This document shows positions 46,483-55,349 of a stretch of DNA of 64,000 bases, one piece after another. The position numbers and the translations under genes were made by a program. This stretch comes from Chitinophaga agri (GTDB lineage: Bacteria > Bacteroidota > Bacteroidia > Chitinophagales > Chitinophagaceae), in NCBI RefSeq assembly GCF_010093065.1, contig NZ_CP048113.1, positions 7,458,001 through 7,522,000 of the forward strand, written 5' to 3'. Position 1 is the first letter of the stretch, and each line of letters opens with the position of its first letter. The notes beneath the pieces were generated by a model. The model was not told where the DNA came from and searched no databases. It worked only from the letters and a program-made list of their open reading frames with translations.

Positions 46483-46590
46483 ATGCGTAAAATTGATAAG
46501 TCCAGGTTGTTGGCCACCAGATATAAAGAATGGCTGTGGCGCAATTATAACCTCACCCAGCCCCTTTCTTCCCCATGTTTCACAAAATAA
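46483..46590 (+). pseudogene. N-terminal stub of an HNH-nuclease partner (PtuB-like)
   Basis: Eight nt after the ATPase stop an ATG opens MRKIDKSRLLATRYKEWL, which from memory matches the start of HNH-type proteins encoded beside such ATPases. After residue about 19 the frame enters the end region of the reverse-strand M23 gene and stops at 46590, so the nuclease domain is missing. The break lies near 46540. Assignment rests on 18 residues plus position and is an inference. Confidence 0.5.
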
Positions 46591-47852
46591 AACGCCCCAT
46601 TTGTCCCCATCAGCTGTATCCCGCTACCCGCAGGAATAGTCGTTTTCACAGCCGCCAGAGTATCAGGTTGATCTAACAGTGGCACTGCCGCTTTCACTGT
46701 CTGTTTCCTAAACGACGACACTGCCACGCGTTTACCCTCCACAAAGCCTTCCCGGCCATCCATCAGCGATACCTTATACCATGATGCCGTTCCTGCAAGG
46801 ATAGCTATCACACTATTGGCAGGCAGTTTCTCTACGATAATGGCCTTCGGTGAAGGAGCTGCATATAACGGAGTCGTTGTATTTACACGGGCTGTTTGTT
46901 GTAGCAGGGTAGTATCTACATACACTGGTGGAGCAGGTGTCCGTTGCCGTAGTACAAATGGCATAGGATCAATGGCTCCGTTACCAGTATAGATACCGAA
47001 GTGCAAATGAGTAGGCGTATGCCTGGCATTACCTGTATTACCCATTAATCCCAGGGTATCGCCGGTATACACACGCTGCCCTTCCTGTACAAGTTGTGCA
47101 TCAAGATGAGCGTAATATAAGCTGTAGGAAGCGTGGTCGGGGCGCATAAATATGACCTTTCCTCCCAGATTATTCTCCCGTGTACTGGTAACAATGCCGT
47201 CAGCGGCAGCCACCACAGGCGTTCTGAATTTGCCAAAGATATCTATGCCCTCATGGCTGCGTTTACCACCATCCCGGTTGTCACCCCAGAAGCTGCCAAT
47301 GGTAGGATTCGCGTTATTCGGTACCGGAAAGGCTAAGGTTGGTCCTGTACTGATAGACAGATCATAGCCGCCGCTTTTTAGCAACTCGGGTTGTAACCGT
47401 AGGATGAATTGTCCATCAGCTTCTACCACATGTTCCAGTTTCCAGGTAGTAGAATCTGCGGCTGCCAGTAGCGAGGGCGCACTCCCTGGTTTACCGGGTT
47501 GGAGTAGTTCGGCAAAGAGCCGGAACTGACCAGCCGGTTTCATATCTATCTGTATGATAATTCTTTCGCCACGTCTGGCGGAAAACAGCAGGCCGGCAGC
47601 GGCCGGTTTCTCTGCAGCAAAGTACCCGGTTTCTCTATATGGAATGGCGACAGAAAGGGGCTGACTGATCGCTTTTTGCGCAGCGGAAAACCAGCGTATG
47701 CCTAGTTCGGAGGTAGACAGACCGGCGTCTGTGATACGGCTGGCATACTGCTCATGCGCGGACTTTTCCGTAAACAGGCCCTTCCTCGAAGAGGAGCAGG
47801 CCATAGCGAGTATACTGACAGTAAGCAAGAGGCTCCGGGCTGTAGTTCGCAT
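46545..47852 (-). CDS. M23-family (LytM) metallopeptidase lipoprotein with C-terminal SH3-like repeats
   Basis: The start at 47852 gives MRTTARSLLLTVSILAMAC, a good lipoprotein signal; an ATG at 47882 is also possible. The middle holds the LytM zinc motifs HEGIDIFG and THLHFG, with GDTLGLMGNTGNARHTP between, so the peptidase is likely active on peptidoglycan cross-bridges. The C-terminal third has two SH3-like segments (YAAPSPKAIIVEKLPANSVI, LLDQPDTLAAVKTTIPAGSG). Its last bases overlap the nuclease stub. Confidence 0.9.
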   Translation of the reverse strand: MRTTARSLLLTVSILAMACSSSRKGLFTEKSAHEQYASRITDAGLSTSELGIRWFSAAQKAISQPLSVAIPYRETGYFAAEKPAAAGLLFSARRGERIIIQIDMKPAGQFRLFAELLQPGKPGSAPSLLAAADSTTWKLEHVVEADGQFILRLQPELLKSGGYDLSISTGPTLAFPVPNNANPTIGSFWGDNRDGGKRSHEGIDIFGKFRTPVVAAADGIVTSTRENNLGGKVIFMRPDHASYSLYYAHLDAQLVQEGQRVYTGDTLGLMGNTGNARHTPTHLHFGIYTGNGAIDPMPFVLRQRTPAPPVYVDTTLLQQTARVNTTTPLYAAPSPKAIIVEKLPANSVIAILAGTASWYKVSLMDGREGFVEGKRVAVSSFRKQTVKAAVPLLDQPDTLAAVKTTIPAGSGIQLMGTNGAFYFVKHGEERGWVRL

Positions 47853-47961
47853 GGGCGTATTATTTAATGTATGATCTTTCATTACCAGTGAAATAGCTGC
47901 AATTGTCGCGCCACTCATTCCGCTGGTCCTATCTTGGTAGATCATGTGAGCATCATGCGAA

Positions 47962-49746
47962 TTACTTGCCTTCCTCCCTTACAACATGGTACGACGGGGA
48001 CAGTATTTCGATATTGGCTTTTTTGAACATATCCTGGATATGCTCAAGCAGATTGCTGTATATCGCAGCTTGTTTATTTGCTTCTCTGGTATAGGCGTTG
48101 ATCTGATAGGAAATACTAAAATCATCAAGGCTGGTTTGTAATACAAAAGGTTTGGGAGACGCCTGTATATGTATTGTTTTAAGGGCCGCTTCGATCAGTA
48201 GTTCATATACCTGTTGCCACGGCTCATCATAACCGATGGTGACGGTGTAATGTACGATCAGCCCGTCTTTTTCATTTTGCGTATAGCTGGAATAATTCAC
48301 AGTTGAACTGGATAATACGGTCGAATTAGGTACTGTAATATCTTCATTTTTGATTGTTCTTATCCTCGTCACCAGCATTGATTTTTCTACCACATCACCT
48401 ACAACGTCACCAATCTTCACCCTGTCTCCAATTCTGAACGGCCGCATGTACGTAATGACAAGACCTGCAACAATATTACTGATTGCACTGGATGAGCCGA
48501 GAGAGAGCAATATGCCAAGAAACACAGAGACTCCCTGGAATGCTGGTGAACCGGAGCCCGGAAGAAAAGGGAATATCAGTACCACCATGAAAGCATATAG
48601 CGTAACTCTCAGGATATTGAATGTCGGGATGGCCCAGTCAGCATGGAAGCCCCGGAACTGTATACTGCCCCGTTTCAGTTCGTTGAACATATACTTCACG
48701 GCTCTTATCACATACCGGAATATCAGGTATATGATAATTATTTTAAACAGGTTGGGGAGGTAAGCCAATATAGCATTGGCGGCGGACTTCAGCGGCGAAA
48801 GTATCCAGTCAAGAAGGGTATGTGTCCAGGATTTGGTTTCAGGGAAGATACTGAACAAAAGGGGAAGAGATAGATACAATACCAGGATAATGACAAGGAT
48901 CTTTAACAGGAAGTTGACCCTGAGTAAAAGAAATTCGAGATGATCTGCTGTAATTATCTTCAGTTTTTTAAGCCGTAACTCTTTTATGTGTTTTTCCTTA
49001 TTGAGAGATATCATATCTGCTACCCGTCTGAATAGCTTATTCACCAGGAAGACCACAACTGTTAGCAGCATGATGATCAGTAATACCAGTCCCAGACGTT
49101 TTAACAAATTGACCAGGCTATGTTCCTGACGTTCTCCTGTGACCGTCTGTTTGATGGTTCGCAGGTACTCATCCGCCAGGGCAGCGTTGCTTTTACCAAA
49201 CCACAGGCCGTCCAGGTTACCTATACTAACAATTACATCTGTGTTATTGTAGGTGATGTCAAAATATCCTTCATTCTCAACTATCCTTAGTGAATCGGAT
49301 TCGAAAAATGGCATTTTATACAGGTTCTCTATTTTATGTGATACCGACTTCGCCCTTTCCATTGCATTAAAGGAGCCTGTCCTTGTATAAATATAAAATA
49401 ACGTATCCTGGTTAAGTATGACAGGGTATCCTGTAGTTGATTTTTTCAGTGTCTTTAGTTTCTCCAGTTGTGCAATATTTCGCAGGGAATCGCTCACCGC
49501 GATCTTCCGTAACTGGGCTTCGAGTTCCTCCGTACGTTTAACATTGCCAGCCACAGCAGAGAGCTCGCGGGTCAACTGCATTTTGACAAGGGAGTCAATT
49601 CTCCTTTGTTGTTCGTCCTTCATCAATATTGCTTCATTAATAGCAGTGCTGTTTGTGTCATGGGTAGTCGCAGGTTGTTGCGCCAGGCAGCAATGCCTGG
49701 TTACCACGGAGCATAATATCAGTAGTAATATCCTGGAATAAGCCAT
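47962..49746 (-). CDS. Large MscS-family mechanosensitive channel
   Basis: A signal peptide and coiled-coil periplasmic region (about residues 25-110) precede several membrane spans. The conserved MscS core is FLGILLSLGSSSAISNIVAG (pore helix region), YMRPFRIGDRVKIGDVVGDV and VPNSTVLSSSTVNYSS. Length 594 is that of the larger MscS/YbdG-like types. It acts as an osmotic pressure valve in the inner membrane. It is divergent from the marR-rph operon, with two palindromes in the shared 162-bp intergenic region. Confidence 0.92.
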   Translation of the reverse strand: MAYSRILLLILCSVVTRHCCLAQQPATTHDTNSTAINEAILMKDEQQRRIDSLVKMQLTRELSAVAGNVKRTEELEAQLRKIAVSDSLRNIAQLEKLKTLKKSTTGYPVILNQDTLFYIYTRTGSFNAMERAKSVSHKIENLYKMPFFESDSLRIVENEGYFDITYNNTDVIVSIGNLDGLWFGKSNAALADEYLRTIKQTVTGERQEHSLVNLLKRLGLVLLIIMLLTVVVFLVNKLFRRVADMISLNKEKHIKELRLKKLKIITADHLEFLLLRVNFLLKILVIILVLYLSLPLLFSIFPETKSWTHTLLDWILSPLKSAANAILAYLPNLFKIIIIYLIFRYVIRAVKYMFNELKRGSIQFRGFHADWAIPTFNILRVTLYAFMVVLIFPFLPGSGSPAFQGVSVFLGILLSLGSSSAISNIVAGLVITYMRPFRIGDRVKIGDVVGDVVEKSMLVTRIRTIKNEDITVPNSTVLSSSTVNYSSYTQNEKDGLIVHYTVTIGYDEPWQQVYELLIEAALKTIHIQASPKPFVLQTSLDDFSISYQINAYTREANKQAAIYSNLLEHIQDMFKKANIEILSPSYHVVREEGK

Positions 49747-49775
49747 AGTGTTATTTTAGCTAGTTAAGGATCAAT

Positions 49776-49791
49776 GTCTTAAAGATAAGAC
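49776..49791. promoter_or_regulatory. Inverted repeat, possible MarR site near mscS
   Basis: GTCTTA-N4-TAAGAC lies 30 nt upstream of the mscS start (reverse strand). Its TCTTA/TAAGA core is shared with the palindrome at 49861. Confidence 0.55.
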
Positions 49792-49860
49792 ATTCAGTAT
49801 TATTGCCTGTAAAAGAGCGCGTATGTTTTAGCCCCCGGGAAATTTATCTCGTTGTATTTG

Positions 49861-49878
49861 TAAGATAATATTATCTTA
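49861..49878. promoter_or_regulatory. Perfect 18-bp palindrome, probable MarR operator
   Basis: TAAGATAATATTATCTTA is identical to its reverse complement. It lies 30 nt before the marR ATG. Further AAGATA half-sites follow at 49884 and 49901. Autoregulation of marR-rph is the natural reading. Confidence 0.75.
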
Positions 49879-49908
49879 GTGGCTAAGATATTTACCAAAT
49901 AAGATAAG

Positions 49909-50364
49909 ATGAATAACGACGAGATCACCCGTATAAGGCGGCTGAGTCAGCAGTATGCGTACACTTCCATTCATATGCATGAGGCGATTGCCCGAAAAGC
50001 CGGTCTGCCGGGAACGGACCATAAATACCTGGGCTTTTTACTGCAAAAGGGTAGTATGACGGCGGGAGAACTGTCTGCATTCACCGGCCTGACTACAGGG
50101 GCGGTGACCGGATTAGTAGACCGTTTCGAAAAAAAGAAGCTGGTCAGAAGAGAGTTTGCTGCAGATGACAGGCGAAAAGTGATGATCGTGCCCGATACGA
50201 AGAGGATAATGGACCTCTTAGCCCCGCTGTATAAAGACTTCCGGAGTCAGTCTGAACAGCTGATCGCTTCTTTCTCGGATGAAGAAATAAAAGTCCTTGA
50301 AGCCTACTTTTCAAAGGCTATTGAGCTAATGGATAAAACGACCTCCTGGGTCAACAATGCCTAA
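49909..50364 (+). CDS. MarR-family transcriptional regulator
   Basis: The 151-residue protein shows the MarR winged helix: DHKYLGFLLQKGSMTAGELS, AFTGLTTGAVTGLVDRFEKK and the beta-wing with FAADDRRKVMIV (Asp/Arg wing signature). Long N- and C-terminal helices form the dimer. The rph gene follows after 17 nt, so they form an operon. A perfect palindrome upstream is the probable operator. Release by rifamycin or a related small molecule is inferred from the partner gene. Confidence 0.93.
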   Translation: MNNDEITRIRRLSQQYAYTSIHMHEAIARKAGLPGTDHKYLGFLLQKGSMTAGELSAFTGLTTGAVTGLVDRFEKKKLVRREFAADDRRKVMIVPDTKRIMDLLAPLYKDFRSQSEQLIASFSDEEIKVLEAYFSKAIELMDKTTSWVNNA

Positions 50365-50381
50365 TTGTCAAAAGCAGCAAT

Positions 50382-52988
50382 ATGAGTTCGTACATACTTG
50401 GTTTTGAGAGAATAGATAAGACACAACTGGGGCTGGTGGGTGGTAAAGGGGCCAATTTGGGAGAGCTGTCCCGTATTGCAGATGTACAGGTGCCTGGTGG
50501 CTTTTGTGTTACTACAGCCGCCTATAAAGAGGTCATTGGAAATCATCCGGAGGTAAACACACTACTTGATCAACTGGCGATATTGACGATAGACGACAGG
50601 AAAGAGATCGGAGCCTTGTGTGCCCGTATCCGTGAGGTGATTGAACATGCACCTGTTGCCGCGCATATAGCCGGCGAGATCGTCAGCTATCTTACACAGT
50701 ATGATGTACAACAGCCTTTTGCCGTGCGGTCCAGTGCGACGGCCGAAGATCTTCCTGCTGCATCTTTTGCAGGGCAACAGGACTCTTATCTGAATGTTAC
50801 CGGAGAAGGCGCTATACTCAAACATATCCGTAAATGCTGGGCATCACTTTATACTGACCGCGCTGTAATATACCGTCTGCAACAGGGATTTGACCACAGA
50901 AAGGTGTATCTGTCTGTCGTTGTACAGCAAATGATCTTCCCCGAGGTATCGGGCATCATGTTTACCGCAGATCCGGTAACATCAAACCGGAAGATTGTTG
51001 CTATTGATGCGGGCTTCGGGTTGGGAGAGGCCCTGGTTGGCGGACTGGTCACTGCTGATAACTTCACAGTCCGGGAGGGTAAGATCATCAACCGGAAGAT
51101 CGCTGTGAAGAAACTGGAAGTCCGGGCTGTAGCTGGCGGCGGTACAAAGGTGCAGGAAATCGATGCTGAGCGTCAGTGTAAGGCTTCCTTACGAGATGAA
51201 GAGGTGATCTCACTGGAACGTCTCGGACGGAAAATAGCCGCTTATTTTGGCGTTCCGCAGGATATAGAATGGTGTCTGAGCAATGGGACGTTTTATATGC
51301 TTCAGAGCAGGCCGGTCACTACGTTATATCCTGTTCCGGTAAAAAACGACAACGAGCCTCATGTATACATCTCGGTAGGGCATCAGCAAATGATGACAGA
51401 TGCGATGAAGCCGTTGGGATTGTCTATGTTCCTGCTTACGGCCGCCCGCCCGATGGACCATGCCGGTGGGCGGTTGTTTGTAGACGTCGCCCCCGATTTG
51501 GCATCTCCTGCTAAAAGACATGTGCTCATAAATGTGCTTGGCAAAAATGACCCGCTTATAAAAGATGCGCTGACCAGTATTATGGAACGAACGGATTTTA
51601 TACGACCATTGCCGGAGGAAGACAACATCTCCGGGCCAGGTAAAGGTCCGCAACCCCGCGATTTCCAGACACTGAGTAACTATGATCCGGAAGTGGTCAC
51701 GGAGTTAATACATGGGAACCAGAAGTTGATTGACACACTGAAGCAGCAGATTCAGCTGAAATCAGGTACAGATCTGCTCGATTTTATAAAGGACGATGTA
51801 CAGCAATTAAGGAGCGGCCTCTATGACCCGCGTAGTTTCGGTGTGGTGATGACGGCTATGAATGCTGCATCATGGATCAATGAGAAGATGATGCTTTGGC
51901 TGGGTGAAAAGAATGCGGCAGATGTACTTTCTCAGTCTCTTCCTCATAACGTCACTGCTGAAATGGGCCTGGCACTGCTGCATGTCGCAGACGTTGTACG
52001 CCGCTATCCCGCAATAGTTGAGTATCTGCAACGGGTAAAGGACGATAATTTCCTGGATGAACTGAGCCGGTTTACTGGTGGGCTGCAGGTCAGGGATGCC
52101 ATCAATAACTATTTGCAGCAATACGGGATGCGCTGCCCGGGAGAGATTGATATCACAAAAACACGCTGGAGCGAAAAGCCGTCGATGCTGCTTCCTGTTC
52201 TGCTCAGTAACGTTAAAAACTTCCAGCCTGGCGCCGGTGAACAGCGATTTGAGCAGGGACAACACGAAGCAGTAAAAAAGGAAGAAGCATTGCTGTATCG
52301 TTTAAGACAACTACCAGACGGAGAACAAAAGGCGCAGGAAACTAAGCAGATGATCGCCCTTGTGAGGAGCCTGGCGGGTTACAGGGAATACCCCAAATAC
52401 AGTATCGTTAACCGCTATTTCATTTATAAACAGGCATTATTGCAAGAAGCCGGGAAACTGGTTCAATCCGGTGTTATCCGGGAAAAGGAAGATATCTACT
52501 ATCTCACCTTCGGAGAACTGCGAGACGTGATCGCGACTGGTATCATCGATGAGCAGATCATTCAGAAGGCAAAAGCGGAATACGCATTATTTGAAAAACT
52601 AACACCTCCAAGAGTGATCACTTCAGAAGGAGAGGTCCTTTCAGGGAGGTATAAACGGGATGATCTTCCGGCAGGTGCTATCGCGGGGCTGGCCGTTTCT
52701 TCCGGCATAATAGAGGGGCGCGCAAGGGTGATACTGGATATGGGCGCTGCTGATCTGGAAGAAGGGGACATACTGGTGACTACATTTACTGACCCCAGCT
52801 GGACTCCATTATTTGTAGCGATAAGAGGGCTGATCACTGAAGTCGGCGGACTAATGACGCATGGTGCTGTTATTGCCCGGGAGTATGGCCTGCCGGCTGT
52901 TGTTGGTGTGGACAACGCTACGCAACTGATCAGAGACGGACAGCAGATACGTGTAAATGGAACGGATGGATATATAGAGATACTATAA
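50382..52988 (+). CDS. rph: Rifampicin phosphotransferase
   Basis: The 868-residue protein has three domains in order: an ATP-grasp region (GGKGANLGELSRIADVQVPG, FAVRSSATAEDLPAASFAGQ, MFTADPVTSNRK, IEWCLSNGTFYMLQSRPVTT), a rifampicin-binding middle domain after HVYISVGHQQMMTDAMKPLG, and the swivelling His domain near the end with His827 in GGLMTHGAVIAREYGLP. The motif HVYISVGHQQMMTD is a mark of Rph and separates it from PEP synthase, which shares the fold. The enzyme uses ATP to phosphorylate and inactivate rifamycins, giving AMP and phosphate as by-products. It is paired with marR, spaced 17 nt. Confidence 0.93.
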   Translation: MSSYILGFERIDKTQLGLVGGKGANLGELSRIADVQVPGGFCVTTAAYKEVIGNHPEVNTLLDQLAILTIDDRKEIGALCARIREVIEHAPVAAHIAGEIVSYLTQYDVQQPFAVRSSATAEDLPAASFAGQQDSYLNVTGEGAILKHIRKCWASLYTDRAVIYRLQQGFDHRKVYLSVVVQQMIFPEVSGIMFTADPVTSNRKIVAIDAGFGLGEALVGGLVTADNFTVREGKIINRKIAVKKLEVRAVAGGGTKVQEIDAERQCKASLRDEEVISLERLGRKIAAYFGVPQDIEWCLSNGTFYMLQSRPVTTLYPVPVKNDNEPHVYISVGHQQMMTDAMKPLGLSMFLLTAARPMDHAGGRLFVDVAPDLASPAKRHVLINVLGKNDPLIKDALTSIMERTDFIRPLPEEDNISGPGKGPQPRDFQTLSNYDPEVVTELIHGNQKLIDTLKQQIQLKSGTDLLDFIKDDVQQLRSGLYDPRSFGVVMTAMNAASWINEKMMLWLGEKNAADVLSQSLPHNVTAEMGLALLHVADVVRRYPAIVEYLQRVKDDNFLDELSRFTGGLQVRDAINNYLQQYGMRCPGEIDITKTRWSEKPSMLLPVLLSNVKNFQPGAGEQRFEQGQHEAVKKEEALLYRLRQLPDGEQKAQETKQMIALVRSLAGYREYPKYSIVNRYFIYKQALLQEAGKLVQSGVIREKEDIYYLTFGELRDVIATGIIDEQIIQKAKAEYALFEKLTPPRVITSEGEVLSGRYKRDDLPAGAIAGLAVSSGIIEGRARVILDMGAADLEEGDILVTTFTDPSWTPLFVAIRGLITEVGGLMTHGAVIAREYGLPAVVGVDNATQLIRDGQQIRVNGTDGYIEIL

Positions 52989-53105
52989 CTCACTATTCAA
53001 CAGGATTGCCATATATTTACTTTACGGAGCCCCTATTTTGTCTCCTCCCGTTATGTCTGTGTGAATGTTACTCTTAAATGCTAAATCCCCTAATCTCTGG
53101 TTATC

Positions 53106-55229
53106 ATGTCTACAAAAGCAGTTCGCTTCCATGTGGAAGTAAAGGACGTGGAAATCACGTCCGGTCATTATATCGTGCATGCCATTGCGCCGCCCGCAGA
53201 TTTCTCCGCCCAGCAACATTTTACAGGCAATACCTTTGAACATGTTATTTCAGGTGGTAGTCAGTATTTTGCCGTATCCGTGGTCATTACCAGTTATAAA
53301 CAACATGGTCAGTCATATAGCTGTGCAATGCCTGTCAGTCTGCTGGCTACCTTCACATTGCCTGACGCTGTTGATGTCAAGGTGTGCCCCGAGTCCTCAG
53401 TCGCATCTATATATACCTTTGCGGGAATGGCCCATGTGGACGCCCACGGCAACGTACGGATAGCCGGTACTGAACGCAATATGAAGATCGCCTATGGTAT
53501 GAAGCAGCAGCTCTATCGCACAGAAGGTATCGTGGCAGATATGATCAGGCAGTCCCCAAATGGATTTGAAACAAACAGTTACCCAATGTTCAACTCATTG
53601 TGTAACCTGTTCTATTATTGCCTGACTGATACAAAATTTTACGAGGCGTTCCTGGGATGTGTATGGCATCCGGAAGACGTGAAGAACGAAAACTTCCTGC
53701 AGGCATTGCGACATCTGTTGCATGATCCGTTTACAGGTGCCAGCGCTATTTACAGATTGCTGGCTGACAGACCGGAGATATACAAGGACTCGCTTATCTC
53801 GATGAATTTACCGGAAGATAGAAAGGTGCCTGACAACTGGACATTGACCTTAAAACTGAATAGTTCCGGGTCGAAGAACTTTATTCCGAGTGGGTCGGCT
53901 TTTGTTGTATTCGATGCGGATGATAATGCCTGGATAGCGAATAATTTCAGGGCAGGATCAGGAGATTCAGGTACGCATTGCCCTGTTTATAAATACGATG
54001 GCACACCTGCCAGTTTCTCGCCGGTACAGGGAGGCGGTTTGCTGGGTGTAGCATTTGGCGCAGCAATAGATCCTGCTAAAGCATACATCTCTTTCGGGAA
54101 TTTCGGGTGGGGGTCAGAATATAACAATCCACAACAGGGCAGCATCTCCCGGTTTCACAAGGACGGACGACCTGTTTCGCCGGCTAATGGGTTTACCATC
54201 GGGCTCTCCCGTGTGCAAGGTATGGAGTATGACCGTCATGGTAATTTATGGATGGCCTCTGTAGGCTGTCAGGATCCATTTGCGCCGGCGCCGGCAGGTC
54301 TTTATCCTTTTACCAGTGAGCCAAGTGCAGTAGTTGTATACCTGAAACAGGACGATCCTGAAAAGGAGCCTGCCAGGGAAAATGTAGTGATCTGCGATGA
54401 GTTCCCCATAAAACATACGTCCACATCTGACCCTGTATATGCCCGCACGCCTTATCTGAAGATCTTCGATGTAACGCCCGATAATAAAGGAAATGCCTAT
54501 GTCTCGTGTATAGGTAACTACGACAGTGAACATCCGGACCAATGTGTGGTGGCGGCTGTCTATAAGGTAGCGCTGGAGCAGAACAGGCTCGTTGTTAAAT
54601 GCAGCTGGTACAGTGAATATACCAATACCCGCACAGGACAGACTGGTTACGAATCCCTCCGGCAGGTAGCGATTGATGGAGATGGCAATATCGTAGTTGT
54701 TGGTGTAGCCAGTAGCAGGGCTACAGTACTACATCCGGATACGCTGAAGAAGATCACCTATTACGATGTTGAAACCTATAACCCATGGGGCGTAAAGATA
54801 GACCGGAAAAAGACGGTTTTCCTGGCTAATTTCGGCCGGGACGAGGGAGAACGAGCAGGTGATCATACACTTGACCTGCAGGCCCGTTTTGGTGTGACAA
54901 TGCTTCGTGACCCTGCTGACCCTGCCAGTGCGAAGCTACTGACTCTTCCCACGGGTGGCTCGGAAGTAATGCTGGCAAACGGGCATCCGCTATATGGTAA
55001 CCAGACCAGGCCCGGAAAACCAATCCTACTGGTAAAGGGAGAACCCGTTCCCACGCCTGTTCGTATGAAATGTTACCAGCCTATAATGCGGCTGACTTCA
55101 ACCAATATAGACGGTGCGGGTAACCTCTGGTGTATGAATAACTGGAAGCCTGCTGCCCTGGTGGATGTGCTCAGTAACCCTGGTGGTGATGGGGTAGTGA
55201 TCTTTCTCGGTATCGCAGCACCTGAGTGA
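53106..55229 (+). CDS. Large beta-propeller-like protein of unknown function, cytoplasmic
   Basis: The 707 residues have no signal peptide. An N-terminal part (1-110) is strand-rich; residues 110-240 are helical and mixed (TEGIVADMIRQSPNGFETNS, CNLFYYCLTDTKFYEAFLG); from 270 onward repeated blades appear with NHL-like elements: DADDNAWIANNF, YDRHGNLWMASVG, DVTPDNKGNAYVSCIGN, IDGDGNIVVVGVAS, NIDGAGNLWCMNNW. This D-x-x-G-N-x-W/A pattern is that of SMP-30/NHL propellers that bind ligands or proteins. Its neighbour is rph on the same strand with 117 bp between; no terminator is visible there. Function unknown. Confidence 0.72.
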   Translation: MSTKAVRFHVEVKDVEITSGHYIVHAIAPPADFSAQQHFTGNTFEHVISGGSQYFAVSVVITSYKQHGQSYSCAMPVSLLATFTLPDAVDVKVCPESSVASIYTFAGMAHVDAHGNVRIAGTERNMKIAYGMKQQLYRTEGIVADMIRQSPNGFETNSYPMFNSLCNLFYYCLTDTKFYEAFLGCVWHPEDVKNENFLQALRHLLHDPFTGASAIYRLLADRPEIYKDSLISMNLPEDRKVPDNWTLTLKLNSSGSKNFIPSGSAFVVFDADDNAWIANNFRAGSGDSGTHCPVYKYDGTPASFSPVQGGGLLGVAFGAAIDPAKAYISFGNFGWGSEYNNPQQGSISRFHKDGRPVSPANGFTIGLSRVQGMEYDRHGNLWMASVGCQDPFAPAPAGLYPFTSEPSAVVVYLKQDDPEKEPARENVVICDEFPIKHTSTSDPVYARTPYLKIFDVTPDNKGNAYVSCIGNYDSEHPDQCVVAAVYKVALEQNRLVVKCSWYSEYTNTRTGQTGYESLRQVAIDGDGNIVVVGVASSRATVLHPDTLKKITYYDVETYNPWGVKIDRKKTVFLANFGRDEGERAGDHTLDLQARFGVTMLRDPADPASAKLLTLPTGGSEVMLANGHPLYGNQTRPGKPILLVKGEPVPTPVRMKCYQPIMRLTSTNIDGAGNLWCMNNWKPAALVDVLSNPGGDGVVIFLGIAAPE

Positions 55230-55295
55230 AGCGCCCGGTTTTTACCTGTTAGTTGATGAATAGCGCAGATTAGCCAGGGCCCTGGCTGCGTCGGC

Positions 55296-55327
55296 AATCC
55301 CGGCCATCATCTGACGCCGGGATTTTG
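55296..55327. terminator. Terminator between propeller and DUF808 genes
   Basis: AATCCCGGC (55296-55304) pairs with GCCGGGATT (55316-55324), then TTG. Confidence 0.8.
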
Positions 55328-55349
55328 TTTGTATCTAAAGATGTGAAAA

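Noticed and set aside
45024..46545. Duplicate of the tRNA-Lys 3' end as island border
   Set aside because: I looked for a second copy of the T-arm and acceptor sequence at the right end of the decayed region and saw none, so integration at the tRNA is not proved.
53022..53243. Reverse frame at the start of the propeller gene
   Set aside because: No domain; overlaps the well-supported forward gene.
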